NCBI GenBank assembly: GCA_029959085.1 | Contig: JARWIR010000017.1 | Location: forward strand, 19,643,507-19,707,506 | DNA: 64,000 nucleotides | Reading direction: 5' to 3' | From: Nemophila menziesii | Lineage: Eukaryota; Streptophyta; Magnoliopsida; Boraginales; Hydrophyllaceae | In this document: positions 22,201 to 33,917 of the stretch, one piece after another | Position numbering within the stretch: the stretch's first letter is position 1 | How the letters are laid out: every line of letters starts with the position of its first letter | Made by a program: the position numbers and the translations under genes | Notes under the pieces: model-generated | Databases searched by the model: none | What the model was told of the DNA's origin: nothing | What the model saw: the letters and a program-made list of their open reading frames with translations, nothing else

Positions 22201-23490
22201 GGAATGAAAATAAAATAAAGGATATATGTACTGATGAGGATAAAGATACTATTCTAAATATAATGTTACCTCTCAATAGTCACCAGGATGAACCCTTTTG
22301 GCCTCATTCTTCTGATGGTAATGTTACCTTAAAAGGAATGTATCATTTTCTCAAAGAACAAGATATTAAAAATAATAAAGAGATAAATGAAAAATTGCAT
22401 TCTGGATCCTATCAAAAACCAAAAAAACTTTGGGATATCATATGGAGCCTAAACATACCAAAAAAGATAAAAAACTTTTTATGGAAAGCTTGTAAAGAAG
22501 GATTACCAACTGAAACTAATAAAGTAAGGAGGCATTGTAGTAAAAATGCAACTTGTGGGGTTTGTAACACTGATCTTGAAACTACTGAGCATGTCCTTTT
22601 AGAATGTTCATGGGCAAGAGCTACTTGGCTTAGCTCAACTATGCAACTCTTGACTAAAAATGAAGGTACAAATAGATTTGAAAATTGGTTCTTTAATATG
22701 AGTCAATTACCTGATAAGTCAATGAGAGGGCTAGTTGAAAGAATTGCTTTTCTTGTTTGGTTTATATGGAAAGCGCGAAATAATCACCTCTTTCAATGGG
22801 GTAACACCAGACCCTATTTACATTAATAAACAAGCTAAAGAAGCCTATGATGAATATACAAATGCGAATATATCTGAGGCTAAAAAACAAAAAATGTCCC
22901 AAGGAAATACAAATCATACAACACAGGAAAAATTAAGCGAGGAAAGTACAGGTATAAATGCTAAACATATAGAAAAATCTAAGTGTCAAAATGATAAACT
23001 CTTTGATAATATTACAAAGCCTACTCTAATTGTAAACACTGATGCTTCATTTAGTAATAATCTAAAAGCAGCAGCGGCGTGTATTATTAGAGATGAACAG
23101 GGGGTCTTTGTACATGGAGCAGCATGGACTTTTGGATGCAACAATGCTGAAGAAGCAGAAGCTATTGGGATTCGCAACTCTATTCTTACGGCGAGGATGT
23201 ATCAAGATCATGATATAAGGCTTGCAAATGATTGTAAAAATGTTATTGATCAACTTCAAAATAGGAAAGAGTTGTGTAACCAAATGACTTCGATTTTTAT
23301 TTATGATTGTAATAGACTAGCTTGTAATCTGTTTAAGTTCTTCCTTGTGGGAAGAAAAAACAACACCATAGCACATTGGGCTGCTAAACAAATGCTAAAA
23401 GGCAATTTGCTTGGCAATTGGGCCTCAAACCCCTCTTCCCAACTTGTTAACCTTGTTCAAACCAATGCTCCTTCTAAGGGGATTGGTTAG
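19281..23490 (+). pseudogene. LINE ORF2 (endonuclease-RT-RNase H), nearly intact
   Basis: It begins at ATG 19281. The endonuclease has SWNCQGLG, E in LTETKNS, GDFNMY and GSDHS. RT starts near 20600 with KAPGPDGYP, then FIPGRSITENI, LRQGDPLSPYLF and FADDSLFF (21340-21365). A zf-RVT region (22430-22640) and an RNase H from 23030 (NTDASF, EEAEAIG, LANDCKNVI) follow. At the last catalytic site the usual ADxLA is AHWAAKQ, so that Asp is replaced. Lesions: frameshift near 20265, TAG at 20510-20512, and frameshifts near 21970 (A-run) and 22800. It would be about 1,400 residues. Confidence 0.9.
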
Positions 23491-24006
23491 ACTTGGCCTT
23501 TTGTAACCGAGTTTTAATTCTTTTTAATATATTATGTTTTCGACAAAAAAAAAATATATCGTGAGACATATCCTAGTGGAAATACTTGAATTACAATGCT
23601 TATTGAATTGAAAGTGTGATTTGTTTTTTCAAACTTCAACTATTGTTTCCGTGCCTATTCTTTTGAGTTAGGGATGATTTCCCCACATGGTCCTTTAGTT
23701 ATCCAAATGGTTCTTAAACTTTTAAAGTAATCCAAATAGTCCTCAAACTAGAATTAATACTATTACTAGCTAGATTCCTTATTTGAAGAAGTAATGCATA
23801 AAACACTTAATAAATAGAATTATACAAGTAAAGCAGACTCATCCGTTTGTGGAGTCATAACATAAACTTAACATTAAATTAAGCAGATTCAATCACATAA
23901 AGTTAGCATAACAAAAGTAGAGTAGACTCATCACATAATAAGAATAAATTTAAGTCATAACATTAAAAGTAGAGTGAACCACGACTGCATATATATGCAT
24001 TGGTGC

Positions 24007-24842
24007 TCAAACAAACCCTTTTGCAGACATTCTTGTTTGATTCTCAAAGATACGACTGATAGGTTCTACAGCAACATCAAAGAAGGGCTCACTGCAAATG
24101 ACACAAGAGAAATATTATGTGGTTGACATGTTTCTCTTGTATATAACTATTCAACTAAACAAACATAGCTAGATCATATGTACCTAGGTTCAGGTTGAAC
24201 AGAATTCACTGTAACTTGTTTCCCGATTTGATAGTTTGTGACCTCAGCCTGGAATATTACTGAATCGTTGCAAATGGCTTTACGAGAAGCTTTAAAGGTA
24301 ATATAGTACACGTCCACCATCACCATGCACCCGACATTAGCTTTTATGATTTCCGTTGCTTGAAAGGTATAAGTTTCCTCCTTTATATGTTCGTTGAACG
24401 CCTTAATGGCAAGCTGGGCCAACTTCATAAGCAAGGGGTCTTTAATGAACTCTAGGATTGGCCTAATAGAGTTAATTGTATACCCCGACTTACAAATAGG
24501 AATGTCGAAATACTTGAAAGAAGAAAAAAATTATTAATCCAAAAAGTTCCAAAAATCAAATTAAATTAAAAAATATCATCATACCTGGCCTCCCTTGGTA
24601 GCTTTAGCATAGAGTAAAAGGTCATCATTAGTTGGCATCGTGCCATTACGGCCCCAACCTCGCTGATATTCATGTCGCGGATATCCGTAGATATTGAGTT
24701 TTTTTTTCGGGTTTTCCTCACCTTGCTGGTTTGCTTTTGATTCTTCCTCAGAAGCTTCACGTTTCTTCTTTGAAGACCTCGTCTCTACCTGATTCTCCTC
24801 CACCATTGATCTACGCGCACCGATCATCTTCGTGCTCTTCAT
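24007..24842 (-). CDS. Gene Y1: cystatin-like protein, three exons (223 aa)
   Basis: Exons are 24842-24585, 24512-24184 and 24091-24007 (258+329+85 bp = 224 codons including TGA). Both introns are GT-AG (CCAG|GTATGA...TTTCAAG; CTAG|GTACAT...TTGCAG), phases 0 and 2. Exon 1 encodes a charged, Lys/Glu-rich N-terminus with SSKKKREASEEE, a possible nuclear signal. Exon 2 encodes FDIPICKSGY, the helix LAQLAIKAFNEH, and strands IIKAN and YYITFKA, resembling the cystatin/monellin fold. The QxVxG protease-binding loop is absent (GCMVMVD at that place), so I do not expect ordinary cysteine-protease inhibition. Exon 3 adds a 28-residue tail. A TATA box lies at 24883-24892. All splice sites are shared with Y2 and Y3. 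Confidence 0.82.
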
Positions 24843-24882
24843 TGAAATTGAAATTGAAATTGTTATTCTATCACCTCACTTT

Positions 24883-24892
24883 CTTTTTATAG
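24883..24892 (-). promoter_or_regulatory. TATA box of Y1
   Basis: CTATAAAAAG on the minus strand lies about 45 bp upstream of the ATG and is conserved at 36550-36560 and 56624-56633. Between it and the ATG lies a (CAATTT)n leader tract that varies in length between the copies. Confidence 0.6.
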
Positions 24893-25140
24893 TTATGGTT
24901 TCAGAATCGTTGAATGGGCTTGGGCTAACGGAAGTTATTTGGTTTATAACTTTATTTTGTTTAATAAACTGAACTAATAGCTTTGACAAAAAAAAAACTG
25001 GATTAATAGCAGCTTTGGGCTTCGCTCAAATTTGCCTCTCCCCATATAATTCTTTTTAACTAATTATTAAGTGATTTTCGTATATAGTTTTTTATTTATC
25101 GAAATGACATTTAAAGGCCACAACTAAAGACAAAGTTAGT

Positions 25141-25196
25141 ATATATGATCGGGTACGCGCAATCTACCCCAGATCACCTATGTAACCAAAAAAAAA
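25141..25196 (+). mobile_element. 5'-truncated SINE 3' end with TSD
   Basis: The 56-bp insert matches the 3' end of the SINE at 14904-15155 (GGGTACGCGC...CCTATGTAACC plus A-run). It is flanked by AGACAAAGTTAGT (25128-25140) and AGACAAAATTAGT (25197-25209), a 12/13 TSD. Confidence 0.7.
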
Positions 25197-25284
25197 AGAC
25201 AAAATTAGTCGATCTCTATTAGGTCGACATCTCGAGAGAGCAACTTTTTATTTTTTATATAATGAGTATGTGGATCAATTTTTA

Positions 25285-25455
25285 AGCACCACAACTAATT
25301 TTACGAAAAATATGCACGTGTCCATATACATATTCACTTGTAAATCAAAATTAGTATCCTATGTTCAAGGAGAGAATTTTTACCATATACTTCTCGTTTA
25401 CATCATTTAAGTGTAGAAAAAATAGAAAGGTCCTGACTAGTTGGGTTTCAACTGG
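25285..25455 (-). mobile_element. Diverged SINE fragment
   Basis: On the minus strand CAACTAGTCAGGACCTTTC, then CGAGAAGTATATGG and GAACATAGGATACTAATTTTG match the 5' and middle parts of the SINE at 14904-15155. The 3' end fades; no TSD was found. Confidence 0.55.
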
Positions 25456-26263
25456 TTTCAAGAGAACAATTCAGCATATTGGGGAAGAGAATAAAACACC
25501 CATTTATTAAACTAGTATACCTTTTGTTTTGCCACACAATCGGACACGACGTTTTTCTTTCAAAGAGAAATAAAGAAGAAAATATCTCATTTATACTATT
25601 ACAAATTCTTCTAGCGTCTTTGAAACTTTGGTCTTTAATGGCAAGTATAGCATTCGTGCAATTATACTATGCTGTGATGGTTCCCTATAGGGCAGTGCTC
25701 CGCCAACACTACTACACGCGAGACCTTTCGCGAGGACGCGTTTCGTCGCAAAAGGTGCATGTAATCCTCGCAAAAGCCTTTCGCGAGGACAGTTCGTCGC
25801 GAAAGGTTTCTTGCTAAAAGTTCGTCGCAAGAAAAACCTTCTAACGACGATTTTAGTTGTCGTCGCGTGAGGTCATCCCTTTTCGCGACAAAAACTTGTC
25901 GTCGAGAAAGGAATGTCTTTTGCGACGAATTGTTTCTCGCAAAAGACATCCCACTTGCGACGGATGTTTCCTCGCTAAAGACCTCCCACTTTTAACGAGG
26001 ATCTTTTTCTCGACGAAAAGTTCCTCGTTAAAACCCTTTTTTCTTTTTTTTTTCTTTTTTTGTTTGTTTATGTTTTTTTTATTTGTTTGTAGTATTGAAT
26101 AGAAACTAATTAAATAAAACATTAAATAAAACATTAAATTTAAAACAAACACATAAAATAAACCCGAAACTTAATATACATAGTAAATTAAAGTCTTAAA
26201 CAATCAAAAATATAAAAGTAGAATAAAAGTCTTAAACAGTCAAAATATAGATAAAAAGTCAAA

Positions 26264-29163
26264 TTATATATCTTCTTCATCTTCGGCTCGGGGAGACGTG
26301 TCTCGAGGGGGAGATGGGGGATCAAGCTCGTCCATTCCGTTTTCCCTGCGGCATCGATTAAGTGTGAGAATGGTCATAGTCATCTGCTCGTAGATCACAT
26401 CTCTAGTGGGTAAGGTACTCAATGTAGAAGCTTCTAGTGGCATTATCTTGCATTGGTTCCTTGCCGATAGAGACAAGAAAATCATTTAACGATCGGACTA
26501 TCCACTGGTAGTCCTTCAACATCTTCGTGGACACTGGCTCGGATGAATGTGCAATCGAGCTCCTTTGCGAGAGCGAGTGTCCTACTCCTGGTAGCCAGTT
26601 GCGGGTCCCGCCGCCTAATCCGATATTCGCCGCCTCCAAAACAGCTTCAATCTTCTCTTGCTTCGATAAGGTGGGGGTAGAAGAAAAATATCCACACCGA
26701 GACTGGGATTCACGAACTCGGGATTCGAGAATTTCCTTCAACGCCGCCTGTAAATTAAAACAAAAATTAAAAAATTAGTTTAGCATAAAAAAAGTTTTAG
26801 TTTCATACAACTTACATTCGCTCGCTCGTAGTTCTCACTCCGCCACCTGTTCTTCTTCCAATTGAACCCTACTTGGAAAAAGAATCTTCGAATCCGCGGT
26901 AGTGGTATAGTCTCATTCGCCGGTGGCTTGGATCCCTCCCCCATTACCAAACTACGGGTCCCACTACTACTCCCCTCTTCCTGTTTAAGTCGATTAGTCA
27001 AATATTAGTCAAACAAACAAATAACATGATATTAATTATCGATGTAATCATAGTACCTCGTCATTTAGCAACTTAAATCTCGACCTCGAGTATGTCCTTG
27101 AACCAGCGCCGCTCTTGTTCTTCAATTTCTCCCTATTCTCCTTATTCTTCTTATCTTGGTTCTGGTTTTTAAATACATAGAAATAAAAAAAAAAGTTAGC
27201 TAACACAAATAACATTTTATACATTTTTTTAAGATAAACTAAGTACCTGAGCGGCTATTGAGTCCCACAACTTCAAGGTAAGCTCCTAATTCTCGGGGGT
27301 CTGGTCATCTGGAATCTGCCGACTCAGATAATACTGTTTCTTTGTACGGTTTTTATGGTCGGAATATCCTATTCCGCACTTGTTGATGACCATTCTCTAT
27401 ATACTAGGAAAATCAGGACGAGCCTCCCAATCCTCCACTAAAAAGAAGTCCTGTAAGCAATTAAAAAAATATGTTAATGTATATTTTTATTATTGAGTAA
27501 AAAAAATTTAAGTTAACTACCCTTTGGCGCCGCCAAACCATAGTAAGGTAATCTCCTGGGAATTTACTCCAGTGGTCATAGTGAAGGGGAACCGTCTCTC
27601 GGATGGTCAGGTTTATCACCTGAGTCACGTGGAGGGAATAGGGACCAACCGGGGTTCCAAGTGTTGTCCGCTGCGGAGAATTTCATGGGGAGTCGTCATC
27701 CATGTCTTTCCCTAGCCTTAGTCACTGAGTTTAGAGTAGTCTTGCCCCCTTTATTGTTCTTACCTGTTTTAAAATACGGTTAAAGTTGCAATTTTTCTAT
27801 TTGATGTTTTAAAAATAAATACCCGGAGCATTACATCCCGCGATACGATTATTCGGAATCCTATTGGGGTCTCGACCATTACCATCTCCGTCGTGTCCGC
27901 GCGCAACCTCAACCATCTATATAAAATTACAGTTTTACCCCTAAACTATTTAAAATGTAAAAAATGCCTCTTATTTAATTTTTTATTCAAACAATTTAAC
28001 AACTATCTAAAATTACTAAAAGGCACCTAAAGTTTTATAAATGTCCAATTTTACCCCTAAACTATTTAAAATGTAAAAAATGCCCCTTATTTAAATTATT
28101 TAACAACTATCTAAAATTACTAAAAGGTACCTAAAGTTTTATAAATGTCCAATTTTACCCCTAAACTATTTAAAATGTCAAAAATGCCCCTTATTTAATT
28201 TTTTTATTTAAATTATTTAACAACTATCTAAAATCACTAAAATCCACCTAAGTTTATAAATGTCCAATTTTGCCCCTAAACTATTTAAAATGTAAAAAAC
28301 GTCCCTTATTTAATTTTTTATTTAAATTATTTATCAACAATTTAAAATTACTAAAAGGGACCTATATTTTTATAAAATTCCAATTTAACCCCTAAATTAA
28401 ATAAAAAGTAAAAAATTCCCCTTATTTAGTTTTTTATTTCCATTATTAATCAACTATCTAAAATTACTAAAAGGCACCTATATTTTTATAAAAGTCCAAT
28501 TCAACCCATAAACTAAATAAAATTACAATCATATACCTAAACTAGCAATAATTACATTTTTCCCCTATGTTAAAATACATTAAAATTAGACTAAAAATTA
28601 CTTCAATAATCATCTAAACACAAATATAATAACACTTCAAAGATAATATATTTTTGTTCCATTAAATTTCAAAAATTAATTCTATCAAAAAAAAATTTAA
28701 CCTAAACAAGATGTTTTTACATGTTTATTGCACTTAATAATCACCTAAACACAACCATATAATTCGGAATTCACCATTACCAACTAAGGAATTTTTTAAT
28801 TTAAAAAAAAAAAAGTTGAGTTACATACCTTCAAAATCCGAAGTTTGTAGTGATTTAGTGGTTGAATTATCCCTACAAAGTATTTACAATAGCACAATCA
28901 ACTCATTAGAGTCGAAATTTTAAAAAATGATTTTGAAAGAAATTTTTTTAAAAATTGATGATTCTTACCTATTTGGTGATGTTGGAGATGTTTGTGAAGC
29001 TTGGTAGCGAGTAGTTGTAATCGGTGGTGGATTGGGGGTGTTTTTTTCGCCGGATTTTTGCAGTAAAAATTGATGTTTTAATGGTAGAGGTGGAGTGAAT
29101 GAGTGGGAAGATGAAGGTGGGTCGCGGTTTTAACTTATCCAGTAAGCCTTTAGCGAGGAACAA
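26264..29163 (-). pseudogene. CACTA accessory transposase gene (PF03004-like), decayed
   Basis: On the minus strand a leader-like exon (29163-28970) ends at AAATAG|GTAAGA. Further exon-like blocks follow at about 28876-28830, 27915-27838, 27770-27520, 27450-27240 and 26996-26264. The conserved part reads GPYSLHVTQVINLTIRETVP then LHYDHWSKFPGD, then DWEARPDFPS and INKCGIGYSDHKN, matching the VGPNxxxFxxxLGxxxRxxVPITYxDWRxVP pattern of the plant Ptta/En/Spm (PF03004) family. Stops near 27690 and 27390 break it. Family assignment is by pattern and context. Confidence 0.6.
27936..28520. repeat. Tandem array, about 105-117-bp unit x5
   Basis: Five successive units each contain ACCCCTAAACTATTTAAAAT, a CCCTTATTTAATTT segment and CTAAAATTACTAAAAGG. 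The units toward 28500 are more diverged. It sits in an intron-like part of the CACTA gene. Confidence 0.8.
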
Positions 29164-29740
29164 GTCCTCGCAAAAGGTGGGAGTCTCGCGAAAGGTTTTC
29201 GCAATAACCTAGGCGGGAATATTGACCGCCTTCTGTTTACGGTAAAAAATTCGAAAAACCCTTTTGCGAGGACTTATTCTACGCTAAAGGGTTAATATCT
29301 TTTGCGAGGAGTTCATAGGATGAACCCGTTGCAAAAGGTATTAACCCTTTAGCGAGGAAGAAGTCCTCGCAAAAGGTTTTTTTTTGAAATTTAAAAAAAA
29401 AAACTATTTACCTAAGCTAATTACTAATTTTTAAATAAGCTATTTGTTAAGTATAATAGCTAAAAAAAGCTAGTTCAAGAAAAAAAGTCCCTTGATAATC
29501 ATGATCATTATAAACGTGGCGTCTAAAATGTCCCTTGATAATCATGATCATTATAAACGTGGCCCCTCAATTACCGATTTCGCTTCTCAAATGGAAACTA
29601 GAAGTCTAAACCCTCGAGCACTTCCATTCCTAGTGAACTTCATCTCAATATTCAACTACGCCGGAAGTTACAATGGCTTCTGCTCATCATCCCTATCTTC
29701 TTCCAAGTATTCATCCTTTCCCAAGATAGTAATATTAGAG

Positions 29741-30854
29741 TCAAACTTAAGTGTTTGGTGTATTAAGTCAACTATTAGAGTCAAACTTAAGTGTTTGGTG
29801 TATTTGGTCAACAATTTAAGTCAAACTTAAGTGTTTAGTGTATCAAGTCAACTATTAGAGTCAAACTTAAGTGTTTGGTGTATTAAGTCAACTATTAGAG
29901 TCAAACTTAAGTGTTTAGTGTATCAAGTCAACTATTAGAGTCAAACTTAAGTGTTTAGTGTATTAAGTCAACTATTAGAGTCAAACTTAAGTGTTTGGTG
30001 TATTTGGTCAACAATTAAAGTCAAACTTAAGTGTTTAGTGTATCAAGTCAACTATTAGAGTCAAACTTAAGTGTTTGGTGTATTAAGTCAACTATTAGAG
30101 TCAAACTTAAGTGTTTAGTGTATCAAGTCAACTATTAGAGTCAAACTTAAGTGTTTAGTGTATGAAGTCAACTATTAGGGTCAAACTTAAGTGTTTGGTG
30201 TATTTGGTCAACAGTTAGAGTCAAACTTAAGTGTTTAGTGTATTAAGTCAACTATTAGAGTCAAACTTAAGTGTTTGGTGTATTAAGTCAACTATTAGGG
30301 TCAAACTTAAGTGTTTGGTGTATTAAGTCAACTATTAGAGTCAAACTTAAGTGTTTAGTGTATCAAGTCAACTATTAGGGTCAAACTTAAGTGTTTGGTG
30401 TATTAAGTCAATTATTAGAGTCAAAATTAAGTGTTTAATGTATCAAGTCAACTATTAGAGTCAAACTTAAGTGTTTGGTGTATTTGGTCAACAATTAGAG
30501 TCAAACTTAAGTGTTTAGTGTATTAAGTCAATTATTAGAGTCAAACTTAAGTGTTTAGTGTATCAAGTCAACTATTAGAGTCAAACTTAAGTGTTCGGTG
30601 TATTTAGTCAATAATAAGAGTCAAACTTAAGTGTTTGGTGTATTAAGTCAACTATTAGAGTCAAACTTAAGTGTTTAGTGTATTTGGTCAACTATTAGAG
30701 TCAAACTTAAGTGTTTGGTGTATTAAGTAAACTATTAGAGTCAAACTTAAGTGTTTGGTGTATTTGGTCAACAATTAGATTCAAACTTAAGTGTTTAGTG
30801 TATTAAGTCAACTATTAGAGTCAAACTTAAGTGTTTAGCGTATCGTGGTCAACC
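29741..30854. repeat. Satellite-like array, 40-bp unit x28
   Basis: About 28 head-to-tail copies of a 40-bp unit starting TCAAACTTAAGTGTTTRGTG. Units differ at a few positions (R, and TATTAA/TATCAA/TATTTG before GTCAAC). The variant TATTTGGTCAACA recurs at units 2, 7, 12, 19 and 26, showing higher-order structure. It lies between two subterminal-motif blocks of the CACTA element. Confidence 0.95.
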
Positions 30855-31283
30855 ATCATCAGAAAGCCCACGAAATCCAAACTTTCTCTTTATAATACAC
30901 ATCTCGACCAAAGTTCAAACACATAATCTACCACCCGCACTAGATTTTTAAGCTCAAGGTTCGCGTTAATTGCTATTTGTCGGTATTTAATAAGGTAAGA
31001 GCTTTAGCGAGGACAAGAGTTCCTCGCTAAAGAACAAATTTTCCTCGCAAAAGGTCTAAGACTAACGAGGACCTACAATTCCTCGCTAAAGATTAACTCT
31101 TTTGCGACGACATCGACTGGCTATTTTATTATTTAATTTTTTTCGGAGTTAATTTTGGAAAATAGTGATTAGGACGACTTTTTCCTCGCTAGAACAAGTC
31201 CTCGCTAAAGACCCACTCTTTAGCGAGAAAACTGTGTCCCGCGAAAGGTGTCCTCGCAAGAGGCACCGCGTGTAGTAGTGCAA

Positions 31284-32121
31284 TTTAAAAGAACATACCA
31301 CTCATAAGACATCGGTCTGGGATTGAGAGTTATACCTTCATGTTAATCCGTCGACTAACTCCCTTCCAGCATTTCTAATAATACAACATAGCACATTGTC
31401 CGCAATTAATATTTAAAATTGTCCCAAGACGCATCACAGTTACTTTCCAAAACATTTATAAGAGGGTTCCACAGGCACTCATAGATGACTTTCATCATTA
31501 CCCCTTTTTATTAATATACAATAAATCGCTACTTAGTACTGAAAAAGGGGAAGGGGTAGTCATTCCTCTAAACTTATATTTCATTTAATCATTAACATTT
31601 CTACATATAACATACTTATGCCCTATTTATAAAAAACAAGTATAGAGTTGATAACTAACATTATAGTGAGTACCCCAGCCATGAACACCAATAGTAAAAA
31701 CTAAAGCCTCATTCAAAGTCCGTGTAGCATAAAACAAGATAGGATTTTGCAAGACCTTAGAATATTTCATCGAGCGCCTGATTTTGTCACACTTTGAGCA
31801 TTACAGAAAATTGAAACTGAGATACATGTAATATTAGAAATACCAGGTTCCCAAGATTATGGAAATTAAAAAAAATTAATTAGAAGAACTCATCACGTCT
31901 TCTTCGTGTTTTAATTTAAAGCCAATAAATACTCATCAAAGGAACAAAGCATATTGACAGTTACCATCGGCTCAGGGCTAATATTTTTTAAAATACTGTT
32001 ATTTCTTGTTAAAGCAAATAGTCTTGATTCCTCTTTTTGAACCATGATTAGATTTCACATAGTTGAAAAGGAGGAGCAACCATTCAACGAAGCTAAATGT
32101 GGAGAAATTAAGAGTAGGTGG
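31284..32121. other. Intergenic sequence right of the CACTA element
   Basis: No gene or repeat recognised. A small hairpin (TACCCCTTTTT paired with AAAAAGGGGAAGGGGTA) lies at about 31499-31559. Confidence 0.4.
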
Positions 32122-33912
32122 TGATGTCTTCCTATTTGTTCTAAATATTAGCCCTTTGGAGACATCATTTTACGTGAATATTTGACTTATTAGATAGACT
32201 TTTATGTTTAATTCGTCATATTGCACTTGCTCCCCTTGGAATTAGACTATTTGTATTTTTAGAGCCTTTATGCGTTAATTTGATTGTTTTTAGTGCAAAG
32301 TTAGTATGTTCTTAAATTTCAATGCAAGGAGGAGAAGTGAGAATTAGAGTCTTAGCTTATTTTTAGTGTGTTAGGAAGTAATTTATTCGAGTTTCTAATT
32401 TTAGAGTGCACTTTCCTATTTCTAGTCTTGAATTATTGATTTATTAATTTTTAAAGCATGTGCGGTTTAATTATTTATTTATTGTGAAGCTTTAAAATAT
32501 ATATGGTAATTAATTAGAGACCAAGTCAAGTCAAAGAAGTAGAGGAAAGATATACACATGGAAATAAGAAGATTAAGGAAGGATATATGCAAAGAAGGAA
32601 AAGATAAAGCTGCCAAATAAATCTGAAATTCTAGCCACGTTCAAAGACAAGTCCATAATTTAAGTTTGGCTAGGAATTTGAGAAAATGGTCTGGACCAAT
32701 GGATAGAGCTTTCCGAGACAAGTGGTTTCGACTATTGGAACGCGTCAAACGGATAAGTATTGAAGGAGATATGACCAAAATAAATCAGCACCAGAATCTT
32801 ACCTTTCCTAGATTTTAAGGCTGCGAATTAAAGAGTTCTTTACTTGTCTTCCGCTCCAAGTAAAAACAAATTAGGGCTTCCTAGCACCTATAAATACACC
32901 CCTTAACCTCCCCTTTACACACACTTTATATAATTATTCAAGAGGCTTAAGGATTCAAGTCGGAGCTAGCAGGAAGGAAGAAAGCTAAGAGCTGGAGAAG
33001 TCATCCTCTCCAATTCGCAGCCAAACCCAACCTCTTAATTAGGTTTTATCTATTTTTTATTTCTGTTAAACATTATGTCTTTTAATTTTATTTGCTTAGT
33101 TTTATTTTCCATTATGAACTAAACCTTTAAGTGCTTGAGAATCGCTATATGGGTTGAACATTAATTTATTTATTTGATGCTTTCTGATTTGGGATTTTTA
33201 TAATTTAGTTCGAATTGAGTAATTTAGTATTGTTTATTATCGTAAGGTTATTTCACTATATTTAATTTGGCCAATTAGACATAGGTTTGAGTGATTAAGT
33301 TATTCACTTTGGTGGGAAAGTGATCATCTTGACGGGGGGTTTAATTACAGACATATGTAATAAATGTAAGATAGAATTTATTGATCCTGACGGACTTAGT
33401 TAATCTTACAGCCAATTGGGTAGAGAACCTGACATTCAAAGGTGGATTATGATCTCCCTGGCGGGGTTTGTAACATCTGAGAATAGCTCCTAAGTCCACC
33501 CTGACGGGGGTTAGGAGAATCTAGAATCCCGACTATTACTAGTTACTAATTTGTCCCTTAAAAGAAGCATTGATTAAGTTTATTTCGGTGAAACCCTAGC
33601 GTGACTCAAGTATTATCTCTCATCCTTGCGTCTCTTCATGTTTTATTTTCTTGCATTAGTCTTAATTTAGTTTAATATTTTGCTTTATTTGCACTTTAGT
33701 TCTTAAACAAAAACCAAACAAAAATCTATTTCTTTTACTTTTAATTGTCATTCAAGCAACTATTTCCATTTATTGTATAACACTTTAGTCATACCTAATC
33801 CGTCCCTGAGATTGAAATCCCGTTTACCGGATATTACTTGGACGACCCGTACACTTGCGGTACGTGTCTTGCCTTTTTAGGTGTGTTTATTTAGAACACA
33901 CAAGGAACACCG
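32122..33912 (+). mobile_element. Probable solo LTR (Gypsy-like), about 1.8 kb
   Basis: It begins TGATGTCTTCC, like the LTR at 48152. It contains a promoter-like CCTATAAATACACCCC (about 32889) and ends in a region with CCGTACACTTGCGG, reminiscent of the 3' end of plant Gypsy LTRs and repeated at about 57160. A possible 5-bp TSD is GGTGG (32117-32121 and 33913-33917), but the element would then not end in CA, so the right end is uncertain. Four GACGGGG-type motifs lie at 33330-33510. No internal domains follow. Confidence 0.5.
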
Positions 33913-33917
33913 GGTGG

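Larger units (their letters stand above)
17435..23555 (+). mobile_element. Full-length L1-like LINE with TSD (6.1 kb)
   Basis: This is a complete AT-rich LINE: leader, ORF1, ORF2 and a short 3'UTR ending CGACAAAAAAAAAA. It is flanked by the 13-bp TSD ATATCGTGAGACA (17422-17434 and 23556-23568). Unit 2 has the uninterrupted target at 34642-34654, so the insertion occurred after the segmental duplication. A few frameshifts at A-runs and one stop disable it. Confidence 0.93.
16525..24975 (-). repeat. Segmental unit 1 (genes X1 and Y1)
   Basis: The sequence of 16900-17434 continues, after the LINE, at 23556-24975. It aligns with unit 2 (34170-36643 plus 38455-38530); from about 23635 onward it also aligns with unit 3 (54630-56700). 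The units share promoter, exons, introns and 3' flank. Confidence 0.8.
25707..31280. mobile_element. CACTA (En/Spm) element, non-autonomous, 5.57 kb
   Basis: Termini are CACTACTACACGCG (25707-25720) and its exact complement (31267-31280), flanked by CAA on both sides (25704-25706 and 31281-31283), the 3-bp TSD of CACTA elements. Subterminal regions are packed with TTTGCGAGGA/TCCTCGC-type motifs in both orientations at 25725-26030, 29135-29370 and 30995-31265. Inside are remnants of a PF03004-like gene and two tandem arrays. No TNP2-type DDE transposase is visible. Confidence 0.95.

Noticed and set aside
24007..24842. True phytocystatin (cysteine-protease inhibitor)
   Set aside because: The QxVxG inhibitory motif is absent in all three Y copies, so only a cystatin-like fold is claimed.
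25591..26152. Overlapping ORFs on both strands at the CACTA left end
   Set aside because: Produced by the GC-rich subterminal repeats, not genes.
29741..30854. Possible CRISPR array
   Set aside because: The whole 40-bp unit repeats without unique spacers, inside a plant transposon.
32122..33912. Complete Gypsy element
   Set aside because: No internal coding domains or second LTR nearby; only a solo LTR or fragment can be supported.
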